In this document: positions 31,457 through 40,600 of the stretch, piece after piece
How positions within the stretch are numbered: the first letter of the stretch is position 1
Layout: each line of letters opens with the position of its first letter
Assembly (NCBI GenBank): GCA_017531925.1
Contig: JAFXKD010000039.1
Span: forward strand, 1-42,527
DNA from: Clostridia bacterium
Lineage (GTDB): Bacteria > Bacillota > Clostridia > Oscillospirales > CAG-272
Length of the DNA: 42,527 nucleotides
Reading direction: 5' to 3'
The notes under the pieces: model-generated
What the model saw: only the letters and a program-made list of their open reading frames with translations
What the model was told of the DNA's origin: nothing
The model's database searches: none
Translations under genes and position numbers: made by a program

Positions 31457-32119
31457 ATGGTACTTGATAAAAAACAGACTACGGTTGCATACAGATGCAA
31501 CAGGTGCGGCGCGGGCGTGATGGGTATTATTGACGTGTTCACGCTTTCCGCCCCGATGATCAAGCTCAAATGTGACTGCGGCGGCAGTGAGATGACCGTT
31601 ATCAAGCAGGAGGACGGAAAGGTGCGCCTTAGTGTGCCCTGCATATTTTGTCCGAAGCCGCACAGCTTTCTTATAAATCCGAACGTGTTTTTCGGAAAAG
31701 AGGATTTCTTCCTTCAATGCCCCTATTCCGATATGGATATCTGTTTCCTCGGCGATACCGATCGCGTTAAGGCGCATCTTGCGCGAGGTGAGTATGAGCT
31801 TATCAAGCTGATGGAGGAGAACGGTATTTTCGATCTTTCCGCGTTTGGCAGGGCTAACGAGGAGGACGAGGATGAGGCGCTTGATTCCGAACTTACTCAA
31901 AGTGTTCTTTTCGTCCTTTCCGAGATTGATGAGGAGGGAAGGATCTTTTGCCGTTGCGAGCGAGGTACAGACTTCGATGCTGAAAAGTACGGCTATGAGA
32001 TAAAGAGCGGCGGCGTGCTTGTGAGATGCCGCGACTGTGGGGCGCAGAGGTTTATTCCAACGGATAATTCGATGAGCGCGCACGCATTTTTGGATGCGGA
32101 CGAGCTTTATCTGGAGTAG
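31457..32119 (+). CDS. Conserved hypothetical multi-zinc-ribbon protein
   Basis: A 220-residue cytosolic protein I cannot name. It has four Cys clusters: CNRCG (about 14-18) with CDCGG (about 39-43), CIFCPKPH (about 62-69), CRCERG (about 164-169) and CRDCG (about 191-195). These look like two zinc ribbons at the ends and a Cys/His site between. A very acidic segment (about 133-142) links the halves. No enzyme motif is seen. Nucleic-acid or ribosome association would be a guess from the zinc ribbons. It follows the foldase terminator and has its own weak ribosome site (taaggg). Confidence 0.7.
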   Translation: MVLDKKQTTVAYRCNRCGAGVMGIIDVFTLSAPMIKLKCDCGGSEMTVIKQEDGKVRLSVPCIFCPKPHSFLINPNVFFGKEDFFLQCPYSDMDICFLGDTDRVKAHLARGEYELIKLMEENGIFDLSAFGRANEEDEDEALDSELTQSVLFVLSEIDEEGRIFCRCERGTDFDAEKYGYEIKSGGVLVRCRDCGAQRFIPTDNSMSAHAFLDADELYLE

Positions 32120-32304
32120 AAATATGCTCGCACTTGCTTTGCGCTGATGTTTTCCCCCGCTCTTTTGAAAAGCGGGACAAAACAGTCGCTTGGCTTGAGC
32201 AGAGTCTGCACACATTTTCGTTTCGTTCATAAAATGGTAATAAAGCGGGCGGATGCTCTGCTTTACTATACTGATTGCCGTTGTCACGGCGGAATGGAGC
32301 GTTT
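32120..32304. other. Intergenic region with repeat wording
   Basis: It contains gctcgcacttgctttgcgctgatgttt, shared with 17255-17325 and 21845-21870, and a hairpin cccgctcttttgaaaagcggg near 32156-32176. A possible -10 TATACT at about 32266 precedes the 30-codon gene. Confidence 0.5.
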
Positions 32305-32397
32305 ATGAACAACTGTCTTTGCAACCTTTTTGAAAACGATTATATCTGGCTTCTTATCATCGCGCTGCTCGTGATCACCTGCTGCTGCAACAGATAA
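32305..32397 (+). CDS. 30-aa Cys-rich membrane micropeptide
   Basis: A short gene of 30 codons: ATG at 32305, TAA at 32395-32397. GGAG lies 5 bases upstream and a strong terminator begins within 10 bases downstream, so it is a complete transcription unit end. The peptide reads MNNCLCNLFENDYIWLLI, then a hydrophobic run, then ITCCCNR: polar Asn/Cys head, one membrane-spanning segment and a Cys triplet near the end. Similar very short Asn/Cys-flanked hydrophobic peptides are known in Clostridia genomes but I know no function. Palmitoylation-like lipidation or metal binding would be speculation. Confidence 0.75.
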   Translation: MNNCLCNLFENDYIWLLIIALLVITCCCNR

Positions 32398-32403
32398 ATC
32401 GCC

Positions 32404-32435
32404 AAAAAAGCGGGAGCTTGCTCCCGCTTTTTACT
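32404..32435 (+). terminator. Terminator of the micropeptide gene
   Basis: AAAGCGGGAG-cttg-CTCCCGCTTT (32407-32430) followed by TT, then TTTTT further on. Confidence 0.9.
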
Positions 32436-32482
32436 TTTTGTTTTTGAGCGCGAGTTTTCAAATTCGCTTGTGGGAAAGACAC

Positions 32483-32511
32483 TTGACAAATTCTTTTTGA
32501 TGATGTATAAT
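32483..32511 (+). promoter_or_regulatory. Promoter of the two-HTH regulator gene
   Basis: TTGACA (32483-32488), a 17-bp spacer and TATAAT (32506-32511), directly followed by the palindrome array. Confidence 0.92.
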
Positions 32512-32515
32512 ATAT

Positions 32516-32578
32516 TTCGCATATACGAAGCATATATCATTCGCACAAGCGAAGTATATAATATTCGTATAAACGAAG
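32516..32578 (+). promoter_or_regulatory. Array of three 15-bp palindromes at a 24-bp period
   Basis: TTCGCATATACGAAG (32516-32530), TTCGCACAAGCGAAG (32540-32554) and TTCGTATAAACGAAG (32564-32578). Each reads TTCG-N6-CGAAG and each starts exactly 24 bp after the one before. The first begins 5 bp after the -10, so the array covers the transcription start and the 5' leader, up to 29 bp before the ATG. It could be a multi-operator for autoregulation or three small hairpins in the mRNA. Confidence 0.8.
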
Positions 32579-32607
32579 TAAACAGGCGTATATTCAGGAG
32601 GATAAAA

Positions 32608-33843
32608 ATGGAGTATATCAGCATAAGTGAAGTCGCTAAAAAATGGGGGCTTACAACAAGAAACGTTCAGATGCTCTGCGCTAACGGAAAAATCGAGGGC
32701 GCGACACGTCTCGGTCGAAGTTGGATGATACCCAAAAATGCGCAAAAGCCCATTGACGGCAGGACGAAGGTTGGAAGAGCGAATGCGGACAAAGATATGC
32801 CCCTGCCAAAAAAGACTCCGTTTTTATATATGAGCGACCTTTACAGTACGCCCGGAACTGCCGATACTTCTGCTGAGAGCCTTTCATATAACCACGAGGC
32901 GCAGGTTCTTTTTGAAGCCGAGGTCGCGTATTCGCGCGGTGAGATAGACAAGGTTTATGACAGCGCAAACTATTTACTTGACAAGCATTCGGGCTTCTTC
33001 GCAGTTATAGGCGCGGGTATGCTTCTTGCTATGTGCGCGATCTGGAAGGGCGATATTGCTATGTGGCGAAAGGCGAAGATACACATCTCCGAAGCACCTG
33101 CAAAAAACGATGACGACCGAGAGGTAATGCAGCTTGCTATAAGCGCTGTTGATATTATGCTGTATAACGTAAGCAGCTTTCCAAAATGGTTCCAGATGGG
33201 ACGCTTTGAGCCGCTTCACAAGGATTCCTACCCTGCCGCAAAGGTGTATTATGCAAAGTTTTTATATGCGGTGGCTTACTCAGTTGCAACGGGAGTATTA
33301 AAGATCCCCGGCGCCGAGGGCCTTTACGTTATGACGAGTGTTCCTTACACCATTGAGCCTATGATATGTTGGGCGAGTGAGCAGAATACCGTTATGTCCG
33401 AAATATATCTCCGTATGACCTGCGCGACTGTTTATCACAACTACGGTAACGATGATGAAGCCATCCACCATATCGACAAAGCACTTGAGCTGGCTCTCCC
33501 CGACAAGCTCTACGGTACGATCGCGGAGTATTGCAGAATACTCTATGCGCTGATAGAGCGCCGCCTTGCTCCGCTTGACGAAGAGGCTTGGAACGAGGTA
33601 AAAAGGTTACATAAAATATATAATGACGGTTGGACTAAGCTCAACGGAAACATCAAGGGTCAGCAAATCATCGCAAAGCTCTCCGATCAGAACAGAGTCG
33701 TTGCCCGTCTTGCTGCCTTCAAGCTCTCCGATGCGGAGATCGCCGCAAGAACCAATATGTCCCTCTCGGGAGTTAAGCAGGCGATCAAAATTATCAAAGA
33801 AAAAAGCGGTCTTTCAAGAGATGAATTTGCAGCCATACTGTAA
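32608..33843 (+). CDS. Transcriptional regulator with N-terminal MerR/excisionase-like and C-terminal LuxR-like HTH
   Basis: A 411-residue protein. The first 50 residues form a helix-turn-helix of the excisionase/MerR type: ISEVAKKWGLTTRNVQMLCANGKIEGATRLGRSWMIPKNAQKP. The middle (about 90-345) is helical, with TPR-like pairs, and may sense a ligand or partner. The last 60 residues (AAFKLSDAEIAARTNMSLSGVKQAIKIIKEK) resemble the LuxR/GerE HTH. AGGAGG precedes the ATG at 32608. The palindrome array in its own leader suggests autoregulation. It sits just upstream of, and in the same direction as, the lipoprotein operon, and may control it. Confidence 0.8.
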   Translation: MEYISISEVAKKWGLTTRNVQMLCANGKIEGATRLGRSWMIPKNAQKPIDGRTKVGRANADKDMPLPKKTPFLYMSDLYSTPGTADTSAESLSYNHEAQVLFEAEVAYSRGEIDKVYDSANYLLDKHSGFFAVIGAGMLLAMCAIWKGDIAMWRKAKIHISEAPAKNDDDREVMQLAISAVDIMLYNVSSFPKWFQMGRFEPLHKDSYPAAKVYYAKFLYAVAYSVATGVLKIPGAEGLYVMTSVPYTIEPMICWASEQNTVMSEIYLRMTCATVYHNYGNDDEAIHHIDKALELALPDKLYGTIAEYCRILYALIERRLAPLDEEAWNEVKRLHKIYNDGWTKLNGNIKGQQIIAKLSDQNRVVARLAAFKLSDAEIAARTNMSLSGVKQAIKIIKEKSGLSRDEFAAIL

Positions 33844-33949
33844 CTTTATATATCCAAAAAGGGCTCAAAAAGTTATATAAATTTCCAAAAATGCCAAAAA
33901 ATATGTACTTTTTTGGGGTGGTTTAGGTAGTACAAATATTTCAAAAAAT

Positions 33950-33990
33950 CTGCTATACTGTTAACATAACAACAGTGTAGCAGTTTTTTT
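33950..33990 (+). terminator. Terminator whose 5' arm contains an extended -10
   Basis: A 13-bp stem CTGCTATACTGTT/AACAGTGTAGCAG (33950-33962, 33971-33983, one G-U pair) and TTTTTTT. It ends the regulator gene. The 5' arm also contains TGC-TATACT (33951-33959), an extended -10 that could start the operon beginning at 34010. Confidence 0.85.
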
Positions 33991-34009
33991 CTGCTTGAAA
34001 GGAGAGCAA

Positions 34010-34387
34010 ATGTTTACAAGATTCAGCGAGATCAATGCAAACGCAAAGCCCCCTACACCGAAGGAAGGCGATCTTTTTAAGGTCATCGAGCTTCACGGAA
34101 ACAGATTTGAAATAAGGTACGGTTATTACGAGGAGATAGACAGACAGTTCGAGCCGATCGAGATATATCCCGATTTCCTTAAAGATCCGGTATATACAAA
34201 AGACGGTTATCCCTTTGTAACCCTGATGCAAGCGCCCTGCGAGCATTACAGAAAATGCACCGATGATCCCGATCACGATTGCAGTAATTGCAAATATATG
34301 GAGCGCGGCGAGGAGCTTATCGCGGTGTGCAGATGTCCCCGTAGGAAAAGGGGTAGTTCAGATTTAAAAACAGATACATATAAATAA
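34010..34387 (+). CDS. Small Cys-rich hypothetical protein
   Basis: A 125-residue cytosolic protein of no family I can name. The first 80 residues are mixed and acidic. The last 45 contain PCEHYRKCTDDPDHDCSNCKY and VCRCPRRKR, six Cys and two His likely to form a zinc site, and a basic tail. AAGGAG precedes the ATG at 34010; the frame extends 5 codons upstream to another ATG lacking a ribosome site. It is the first gene before the lipoproteins, 16 bp from the next. Confidence 0.65.
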   Translation: MFTRFSEINANAKPPTPKEGDLFKVIELHGNRFEIRYGYYEEIDRQFEPIEIYPDFLKDPVYTKDGYPFVTLMQAPCEHYRKCTDDPDHDCSNCKYMERGEELIAVCRCPRRKRGSSDLKTDTYK

Positions 34388-34403
34388 TAAAAGGAGAAAA
34401 GCG

Positions 34404-36113
34404 ATGAAAAAAACAGTAGCTTTATTATTAATAATGATAATGTGTGTGAGCGTCTTGTCGGGATGCTTTGGCACGGGATCGTCCGTAACGGGCAAGGCAG
34501 GAGCAATGCTCGCTCTTGCCAACGAACGGCTTAGAGGTAATTTTACCGGCAAAAACAACCTTTTCGGCGGTGCTGTAGAGGATCTTAAGAATATGGCTGA
34601 CCTCGGCGAGAGCTTTGCCGAAAGCTTTAAGCTTTTAAACAATTCAAACTATACAGATGCCGATGATATCGTTTCTGCGGATAGAAACAACACGCAGTTC
34701 AACGAGGCAGTTATGAGATCGGTCTCTCTTGCAGAGCGTGGCACAGAGCATATAACTCATATGAAGGAGAGAGTGAGAGTTCTTGATACCTGGGTAGAAA
34801 TCGGCAACGAAAAGCTTTTACTTCACGTTGAGGAGAACTCAGAGCTTCTTATCTCTGAAGATAAGAAATACGAGGAGAGCTTCGTGTGCTACAGAACAAG
34901 AGATGAGAAGGGCATTGAGAGATACGAGCTTCTGATCGACGCCAAGCAAACAGGCTATACTATGAGAGCTTTATACATCGAGGATCAGGTCTATGATTAT
35001 ATGGAGACCTATTCTGCTCCCGGAACGGACGAAGAGCATTATCTTGGATTCAGTGCAGTAAACGTTAACGGTGTTTGGCAGTGTATGGAAAACAGATATC
35101 ACTATGATAGCTACGGCGCAAGATTTGAATTTAACCACGTTATTCTGACCGACGATCTTTGCTTTTCCGCGGGCTTGAACCCGGATTCCGAGGTCTATGG
35201 AATCTATATGTCCACCTCGGACAGAAAGGTCGATATAATATCGGCGTTTGAGGATGACAGCACAAGCTATTATTTGATTCAGCTTGGCGCGTTTTCGGGA
35301 TATAAGGGCATTTACGACGACGGAAGCAGAAATCAAAGCATTGTTTTGGCAGATGATACCCGTGTTCAGATCCCGTTTGAATCGGAAGAATTATCCATAG
35401 GACGGTTACTCCTGATGGAGTCCGCTTGGGGAAAAGAGTGCGAGATCGAGATCAGAATGGATCAAGGCACGATCGACAGCAGAAGAGCTGCTGTTAAGAA
35501 TCTTCTTGAGGGCTGGGGACTTGAATGTGTTGAGCCTTTGGACAACGTTTTTAAAAAGATATCAGAAGCGCGTGCAATGGCAATTGATATCAACAGAGAT
35601 GCGACCTGGAACGGCGAAAGCATTCACGATACCGACGGAAATTTCAGAGCTCTTGAGACAGAAAAAGCTAAGTTCAGCACCCTTGTGGGTTATTTTGAAG
35701 AATACAAGGATAAAGAGGTAATTCAGGCGAGCCTGTTCGGTGGCTTCTCACCCTTGGCGCAGTTCGCTCCCATCACCTCAGCTTCCGGCAATGCGACCGC
35801 CGCGGCGGATGGCAGATCCTTTGATTTATCGGGTATTAGCGCAACCGTTGAAGATCTTACTCTCTTTAGCGCGGGTGAGGAATACTATCTTGCGGTGGGA
35901 CTTCAGAACAGCGGCGGAATAATACATCTTGAGGGCTATGAAAGAGCTCTTGTAAAATGCGAGGGCGAAAGCATTACTCTCACACTTCCGAGCGGAACCG
36001 TTGACGTTTCAGAAATCGCTCCCGGAAGCTATGATATCGTTATTTACGCTTCAACCGATGACGGCATTCGCTCAAGTAAGCCGCACACGGTTGGTGCGAT
36101 AGTTATTAAGTAA
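34404..36113 (+). CDS. Large lipoprotein of unknown function
   Basis: A 569-residue predicted lipoprotein: MKKTVALLLIMIMCVSV, then the lipobox LSGC (Cys21). No domain is recognised. Residues 25-120 are helical and resemble a surface spacer. The middle (120-350) is a mixed alpha/beta region rich in Tyr, Glu and Asp. The last about 90 residues (ATVEDLTLFSAGEEYYLAVG onward) look like a beta-sandwich. AAGGAG precedes the ATG. It is followed 25 bp later by another lipoprotein gene, and the set looks like an operon. Confidence 0.75.
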   Translation: MKKTVALLLIMIMCVSVLSGCFGTGSSVTGKAGAMLALANERLRGNFTGKNNLFGGAVEDLKNMADLGESFAESFKLLNNSNYTDADDIVSADRNNTQFNEAVMRSVSLAERGTEHITHMKERVRVLDTWVEIGNEKLLLHVEENSELLISEDKKYEESFVCYRTRDEKGIERYELLIDAKQTGYTMRALYIEDQVYDYMETYSAPGTDEEHYLGFSAVNVNGVWQCMENRYHYDSYGARFEFNHVILTDDLCFSAGLNPDSEVYGIYMSTSDRKVDIISAFEDDSTSYYLIQLGAFSGYKGIYDDGSRNQSIVLADDTRVQIPFESEELSIGRLLLMESAWGKECEIEIRMDQGTIDSRRAAVKNLLEGWGLECVEPLDNVFKKISEARAMAIDINRDATWNGESIHDTDGNFRALETEKAKFSTLVGYFEEYKDKEVIQASLFGGFSPLAQFAPITSASGNATAAADGRSFDLSGISATVEDLTLFSAGEEYYLAVGLQNSGGIIHLEGYERALVKCEGESITLTLPSGTVDVSEIAPGSYDIVIYASTDDGIRSSKPHTVGAIVIK

Positions 36114-36138
36114 AATGTTTTTTATAGGAGAATGATCA

Positions 36139-37593
36139 ATGAACAGAATAATTACGACTACACTTATGGCACTTTTGCTTTGCTTATCGATGGCGTTCGG
36201 CTTGGCATCCTGCGATATATTCACGCAAGATGATATTAACAGCCTTTCCGAACAGATAGCGGTACTTGAAGCGGCTATTGCCGATAAGGATACTAAAATT
36301 GCCGCGTTGGAAGCGGGAAAAGCAGATCTTGAAAAAGACAAAGCCACTCTTGAAGCGGAAAAGGCTGCTCTTGAGGCTGAAAAGGCTGCTCTTGAGGCTG
36401 AAAAGGCTACTCTTGAGGCTGAAAAAGCCGCTCTTGAAGCGGAAAAGGCTGAGCTTGAAGAAAAAAACAACGCATTGGAAATTGATATCGTATGCGCAAG
36501 CGGACGTCACTTTTACGACCTTGAGAGTGAGGTCGAGTATGCTTGGGACGCAAATTTTATTACCTGCAGCGCAAGCTTTATCTGTTCGGCATGCGAAGAG
36601 ACCGCCGTGGTTTCGGCAAGTAATATAACCACGGATGATGACGGTGTTCGCGTTGCGACCTTTGAGGGCGGTATTCCTGAAGATACGATCGAGATCCCCT
36701 TTTTCACGGGCGTAAGCTTTAATTCCGACAGCGAGGCTTATGACGAGACAACCAACACATTCAGCTTAACCTCGGGCAATCCCCTCGTTATTACATTTGA
36801 AGGCAAAAATCTTGATAAGATAAGTTCAACAAACGAGTATGGTCTTGCCGTTGGTACCGGTGTAAATCTGTATTTATTTGATTACATCAGCAACTCAACC
36901 TACGGTATTATTTCCGTAACCGACACGACCGTAACCGTCACCATTGATTCTGATAAGATATTATGGGATTCTGATAACTACGGCTATATCAGCAGATTTG
37001 CTATCTTTGATCTTGATCCCGAGACACTCTGCGAAGCAACCCTTATAGAAATCAACGTAAGATTTGAGGGAGACACATATATGCCCACAACGGATGCCGA
37101 AGGTTATACCCTTGTTTCAAATGCGAAGGAGTTAGAGATAGCTCTCTCGAACAGTAAAAAGATCAGATTTGCCGCTGATATTGAGAGCGTAAATGGTTTT
37201 ATAGTGCAAAACAATGTTGCTATCGACCTTGCGGGATATGATTTGACAGTTACAGACAAAACTCAGCATTCCTTCTGGATCTACAGTGACTGTGAGATCT
37301 TTGACAGCGTTGGCGGATCGCATTTGGCATTGGGTATTACCGTTAATATAGGATCTCTGAAATTCAGTGATTCCATTACGGTTTCTGAAGATGAACATAT
37401 AGGCATATTTACCGATTGTTCTCTTGACCTTTCGGATTACACGGGCGATGAGCTGTTTATTTACGTTTCCGAAACTGCTGAAGGCGTGATACTTCCCGAG
37501 GGGTATTCCTTCTATGATGCTAACGGCATTATGGAAACTGCAATCTACCACACTTACGTAAGACCTACCGAGCAGCGTCCTGACTCCGAATAG
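36139..37593 (+). CDS. Lipoprotein with heptad-repeat coiled coil and beta domains
   Basis: A 484-residue predicted lipoprotein (lipobox GLASC). Residues about 30-115 form a coiled coil that includes five near-perfect copies of LEAEKAA, giving a rod out from the membrane. A C-x2-C (CSAC) pair in a Cys-containing segment (about 117-155) follows, with the wording AEGYTL later on, both reminiscent of the Cys repeats in the GH25 enzyme. From about 190 to the end the protein is beta-rich and Thr/Asp/Gly-rich, typical of surface binding domains. It is the second lipoprotein of the set. Confidence 0.78.
   Translation: MNRIITTTLMALLLCLSMAFGLASCDIFTQDDINSLSEQIAVLEAAIADKDTKIAALEAGKADLEKDKATLEAEKAALEAEKAALEAEKATLEAEKAALEAEKAELEEKNNALEIDIVCASGRHFYDLESEVEYAWDANFITCSASFICSACEETAVVSASNITTDDDGVRVATFEGGIPEDTIEIPFFTGVSFNSDSEAYDETTNTFSLTSGNPLVITFEGKNLDKISSTNEYGLAVGTGVNLYLFDYISNSTYGIISVTDTTVTVTIDSDKILWDSDNYGYISRFAIFDLDPETLCEATLIEINVRFEGDTYMPTTDAEGYTLVSNAKELEIALSNSKKIRFAADIESVNGFIVQNNVAIDLAGYDLTVTDKTQHSFWIYSDCEIFDSVGGSHLALGITVNIGSLKFSDSITVSEDEHIGIFTDCSLDLSDYTGDELFIYVSETAEGVILPEGYSFYDANGIMETAIYHTYVRPTEQRPDSE
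36349..36453 (+). repeat. Five in-frame 21-bp tandem repeats
   Basis: Five copies of a 21-bp unit close to CTTGAGGCTGAAAAGGCTGCT, each coding LEAEKAA. A few third-position changes separate the copies, so the array is recent or repeatedly homogenised. Copy number changes would alter rod length without a frameshift. Confidence 0.9.
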
Positions 37594-37642
37594 TCAGTTA
37601 GAGGCGGCTTCCAATGTTTTTAATTACGGAGGAGAATAATTA

Positions 37643-40600
37643 ATGAAAAAAACCATTTTGATTATGGCGATGGCGTTCATTCTTTGCTTGACCATGGCAG
37701 GGTGTTTTTGGTCTTCAGGGGAATGCATTCACGTCTATGACAACAACTGCGACGCGATCTGTAATGAATGCGGTGAGGCAAGGGATCAGCAGGCGCATCA
37801 GTGGAAGGATGCGACCTGTACAAATCCCAAGACCTGCACGGATTGCGGGCACACAGAGGGAGAGATGCTCCCTCACAGCTGGGAGGATGCGACCTGCATC
37901 ACCGCAAAGACCTGTAAGACCTGCGGAACGACTGAGGGCGAACCTCTCGGGCACAAGCCTGCCGAAGATGACGGCGACTGCACGACCGACGTATTATGCA
38001 CGGTCTGCGACGCGGTGACCACTCCTGCAAAACTCGAGCATACACCTTGTGACGACGACGGCGATTGCACAACGCCCATCACCTGCACCGAGTGCGGCTG
38101 GCTTATAGTACCGGCGTGGGAGCACAATTTCGCAGGAGATTGGAAGATGGATGCAGAGGGACATTGGCACGTATGTCAGAACATAGACTGCAAGGTGAAG
38201 GGCGAAAAGAACGGTCACGTTCCCAATCAGCCCGAGGCGACCGAGGAAGCGCCCAAAAAGTGTATCGAGTGCGGATACGTCATCGCGCCCCAGCTTGATC
38301 ATATCTGCTCCTACACGATAGCGAATAACGATGAAGCTCATCACTGGATGGAGTGCAGATGCGGTCATATCGATGAAAGCACCAGGACGTCTCACAGCGC
38401 TGAAGTTGATAACGATTGTACAACGGCAGATATATGCGAATGCGGATTCGTTGTGACAGAAGCAAAGTCGCACACTCCCGATAATGATGACCTTGATTGT
38501 ACGACCGCATTGAAGTGTATCGATTGCGATCACGTTTTCATCGAGGCAATGGAGCATAATTTCTCCGAGGAATTGGGCAGCAATGAGACCAATCATTTTT
38601 ACTATTGCTTGAACGACGGATGTATGGCAAAGACCGATAACGAAGGGCACCATGCTGAGGATGACAACGACTGCACGACAAGTGTCGTGTGCGAATGCGG
38701 TTGGGTCATAAAGGAAGGCAACGAGTCGCATACTCCCGGGGAGGACGAAGGCGATTGCACCACGGCGGTCCATTGTGTAAACTGCAATCAGATATTAATT
38801 CCCGCAAAGGAAGCCCACGTTGCAACCAAGAACCCCGCAACCTGCATTACTATGGGAATTTGTGACGAGTGCGGAACTCATTTCCAGCCAACCGATCCCA
38901 ACAACCACAAGAATCCCGAATTAGCATACTGGTACTATGATGAAAACAGCCACGTTTGCGCCTATACTTGTTGTGGTGAAACGGTAGGCTATGAGCCGCA
39001 CAACGGTGAGGCGACCTGTATGAGAACCGGATACTGCACGATCTGTGAAGTGGGATATGGAGAGGTCGATCCGAGCAATCACGAAAGCGATAATTACAGC
39101 TACGCAGATAACGGCGACGGCACCCATACCAAGAGGCACGAGTGCGGTGAGGTCGTTGCTGAATATGAGGATCATGCCTTCGGCACAACAGGAGTATGTA
39201 TTTGCGGAGCAAAAGCTACAGCATACGTTACCGACGGAAGCACCAAGATATATGCTGACGTTTACAGCTTGAAGGCGGCAGTATCACAGCTTCTCAGCGC
39301 GGGTGCTACCGATATCACGGTGGATCTTCCCGAGGACGCATCCGCAGAGATGCTTGTCGCTATCCGCCGCGCGCTCGTTGAAACGAAAAACGTGGTGGAG
39401 GGCAGCATTAACCTTTCCCTTACGGGTGTAAAGGCGATCCCCGATTATACATTCCATATTGATATGTATAATAGCGGCTCAGGTATCTTTGGCAGGTGGT
39501 ATGTTGAAAATGAGTTAGAGAAAGTATTTGCCCTTGGCTCCGTTACTCTTACGGATGCTACGTATATTGGTGATGAAGCATTCACAGGCACATCTTATTT
39601 ATCGAGTGTCAGCGCTCCTGTTGCTACAAAGATAGGTGATGCTGCCTTTGAAAACGCGGGTCTTACCGAGATATCTCTCCCCTTGGTTAAAGAAGTGGGC
39701 GAATTCGCTTTCAATAGTTGCGATAATCTCACTAAGGTATCCCTTCCTCAAGCAACTGTTATTGGTCCTTACGCATTTCAATCATGCTATAGTCTCACCG
39801 AGGTTACTTTAGGTGCGCTTGAGTCGGTTGTTCATAATCATTATGGAATCTTCTATAGTGCTAATGATACAAGTAAGATCGATCTTACTCTTCCTTACAC
39901 GCAGAAATCACTGATCTTTGATACAAACATGTGTTGGGTTGCAAGTGATGCGCTCTTTACCGAAACAACGGATTATGAGGTCAACGTATTTATGGGATAT
40001 ACATTCAAGTCCATCACCATTACTTGTGCCGACGGTACTGCGAATCATAACTACACCTATACCAACAATGGTGATGGAACTCACAAGAAGGTTTGTGCTG
40101 AGTGTGGCTTTGTAAGCCATGAAAGTGAAGCGCACGACCTCACCTACGTAAATGACGGAGACATTGTTCACATTGTCTCTTGCAGCTTGTGCGATTACAA
40201 GGAGAGCGAGTATCACAGCTATAATTCATCTGCAATCTGTGCCTGCGGCGCAAAAGCGGCTGCAAGCGTTACGGGCGGTAACACTACGATCCCTGCAAGC
40301 GATGAAGATGAGCTTAATGAAGCGGTAGCTGTCCTTCTGATGAGTGGAATAAGAGATATTACCGTTGATCTTCCCGCTGATGCGTCTGCTGAGATGTTTG
40401 TTGCTATCCGCAACGCGCTTATCTACACAGAGGGCGTTGATCCCGGCAGCGTTACCCTCACTCTCACGGGTGTGGAGACCATTCCGGAATATGCCGGCGA
40501 ATTCGGTGAGGGCATCTTTGGTTTATGGATGGTCGGCGACGACTTTGAGGGTGTTGCTGCCATTGGCTCCATGATTCTTGCGGATGCTAAGTATGTCGCT

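Noticed and set aside
32516..32578. lox-like recombination site or short CRISPR array
   Set aside because: The arms resemble part of loxP (TTCGTATA) and the spacing is regular, but only three 15-bp palindromes with 9-bp spacers are present, no recombinase or cas gene is near, and they sit in a promoter leader.
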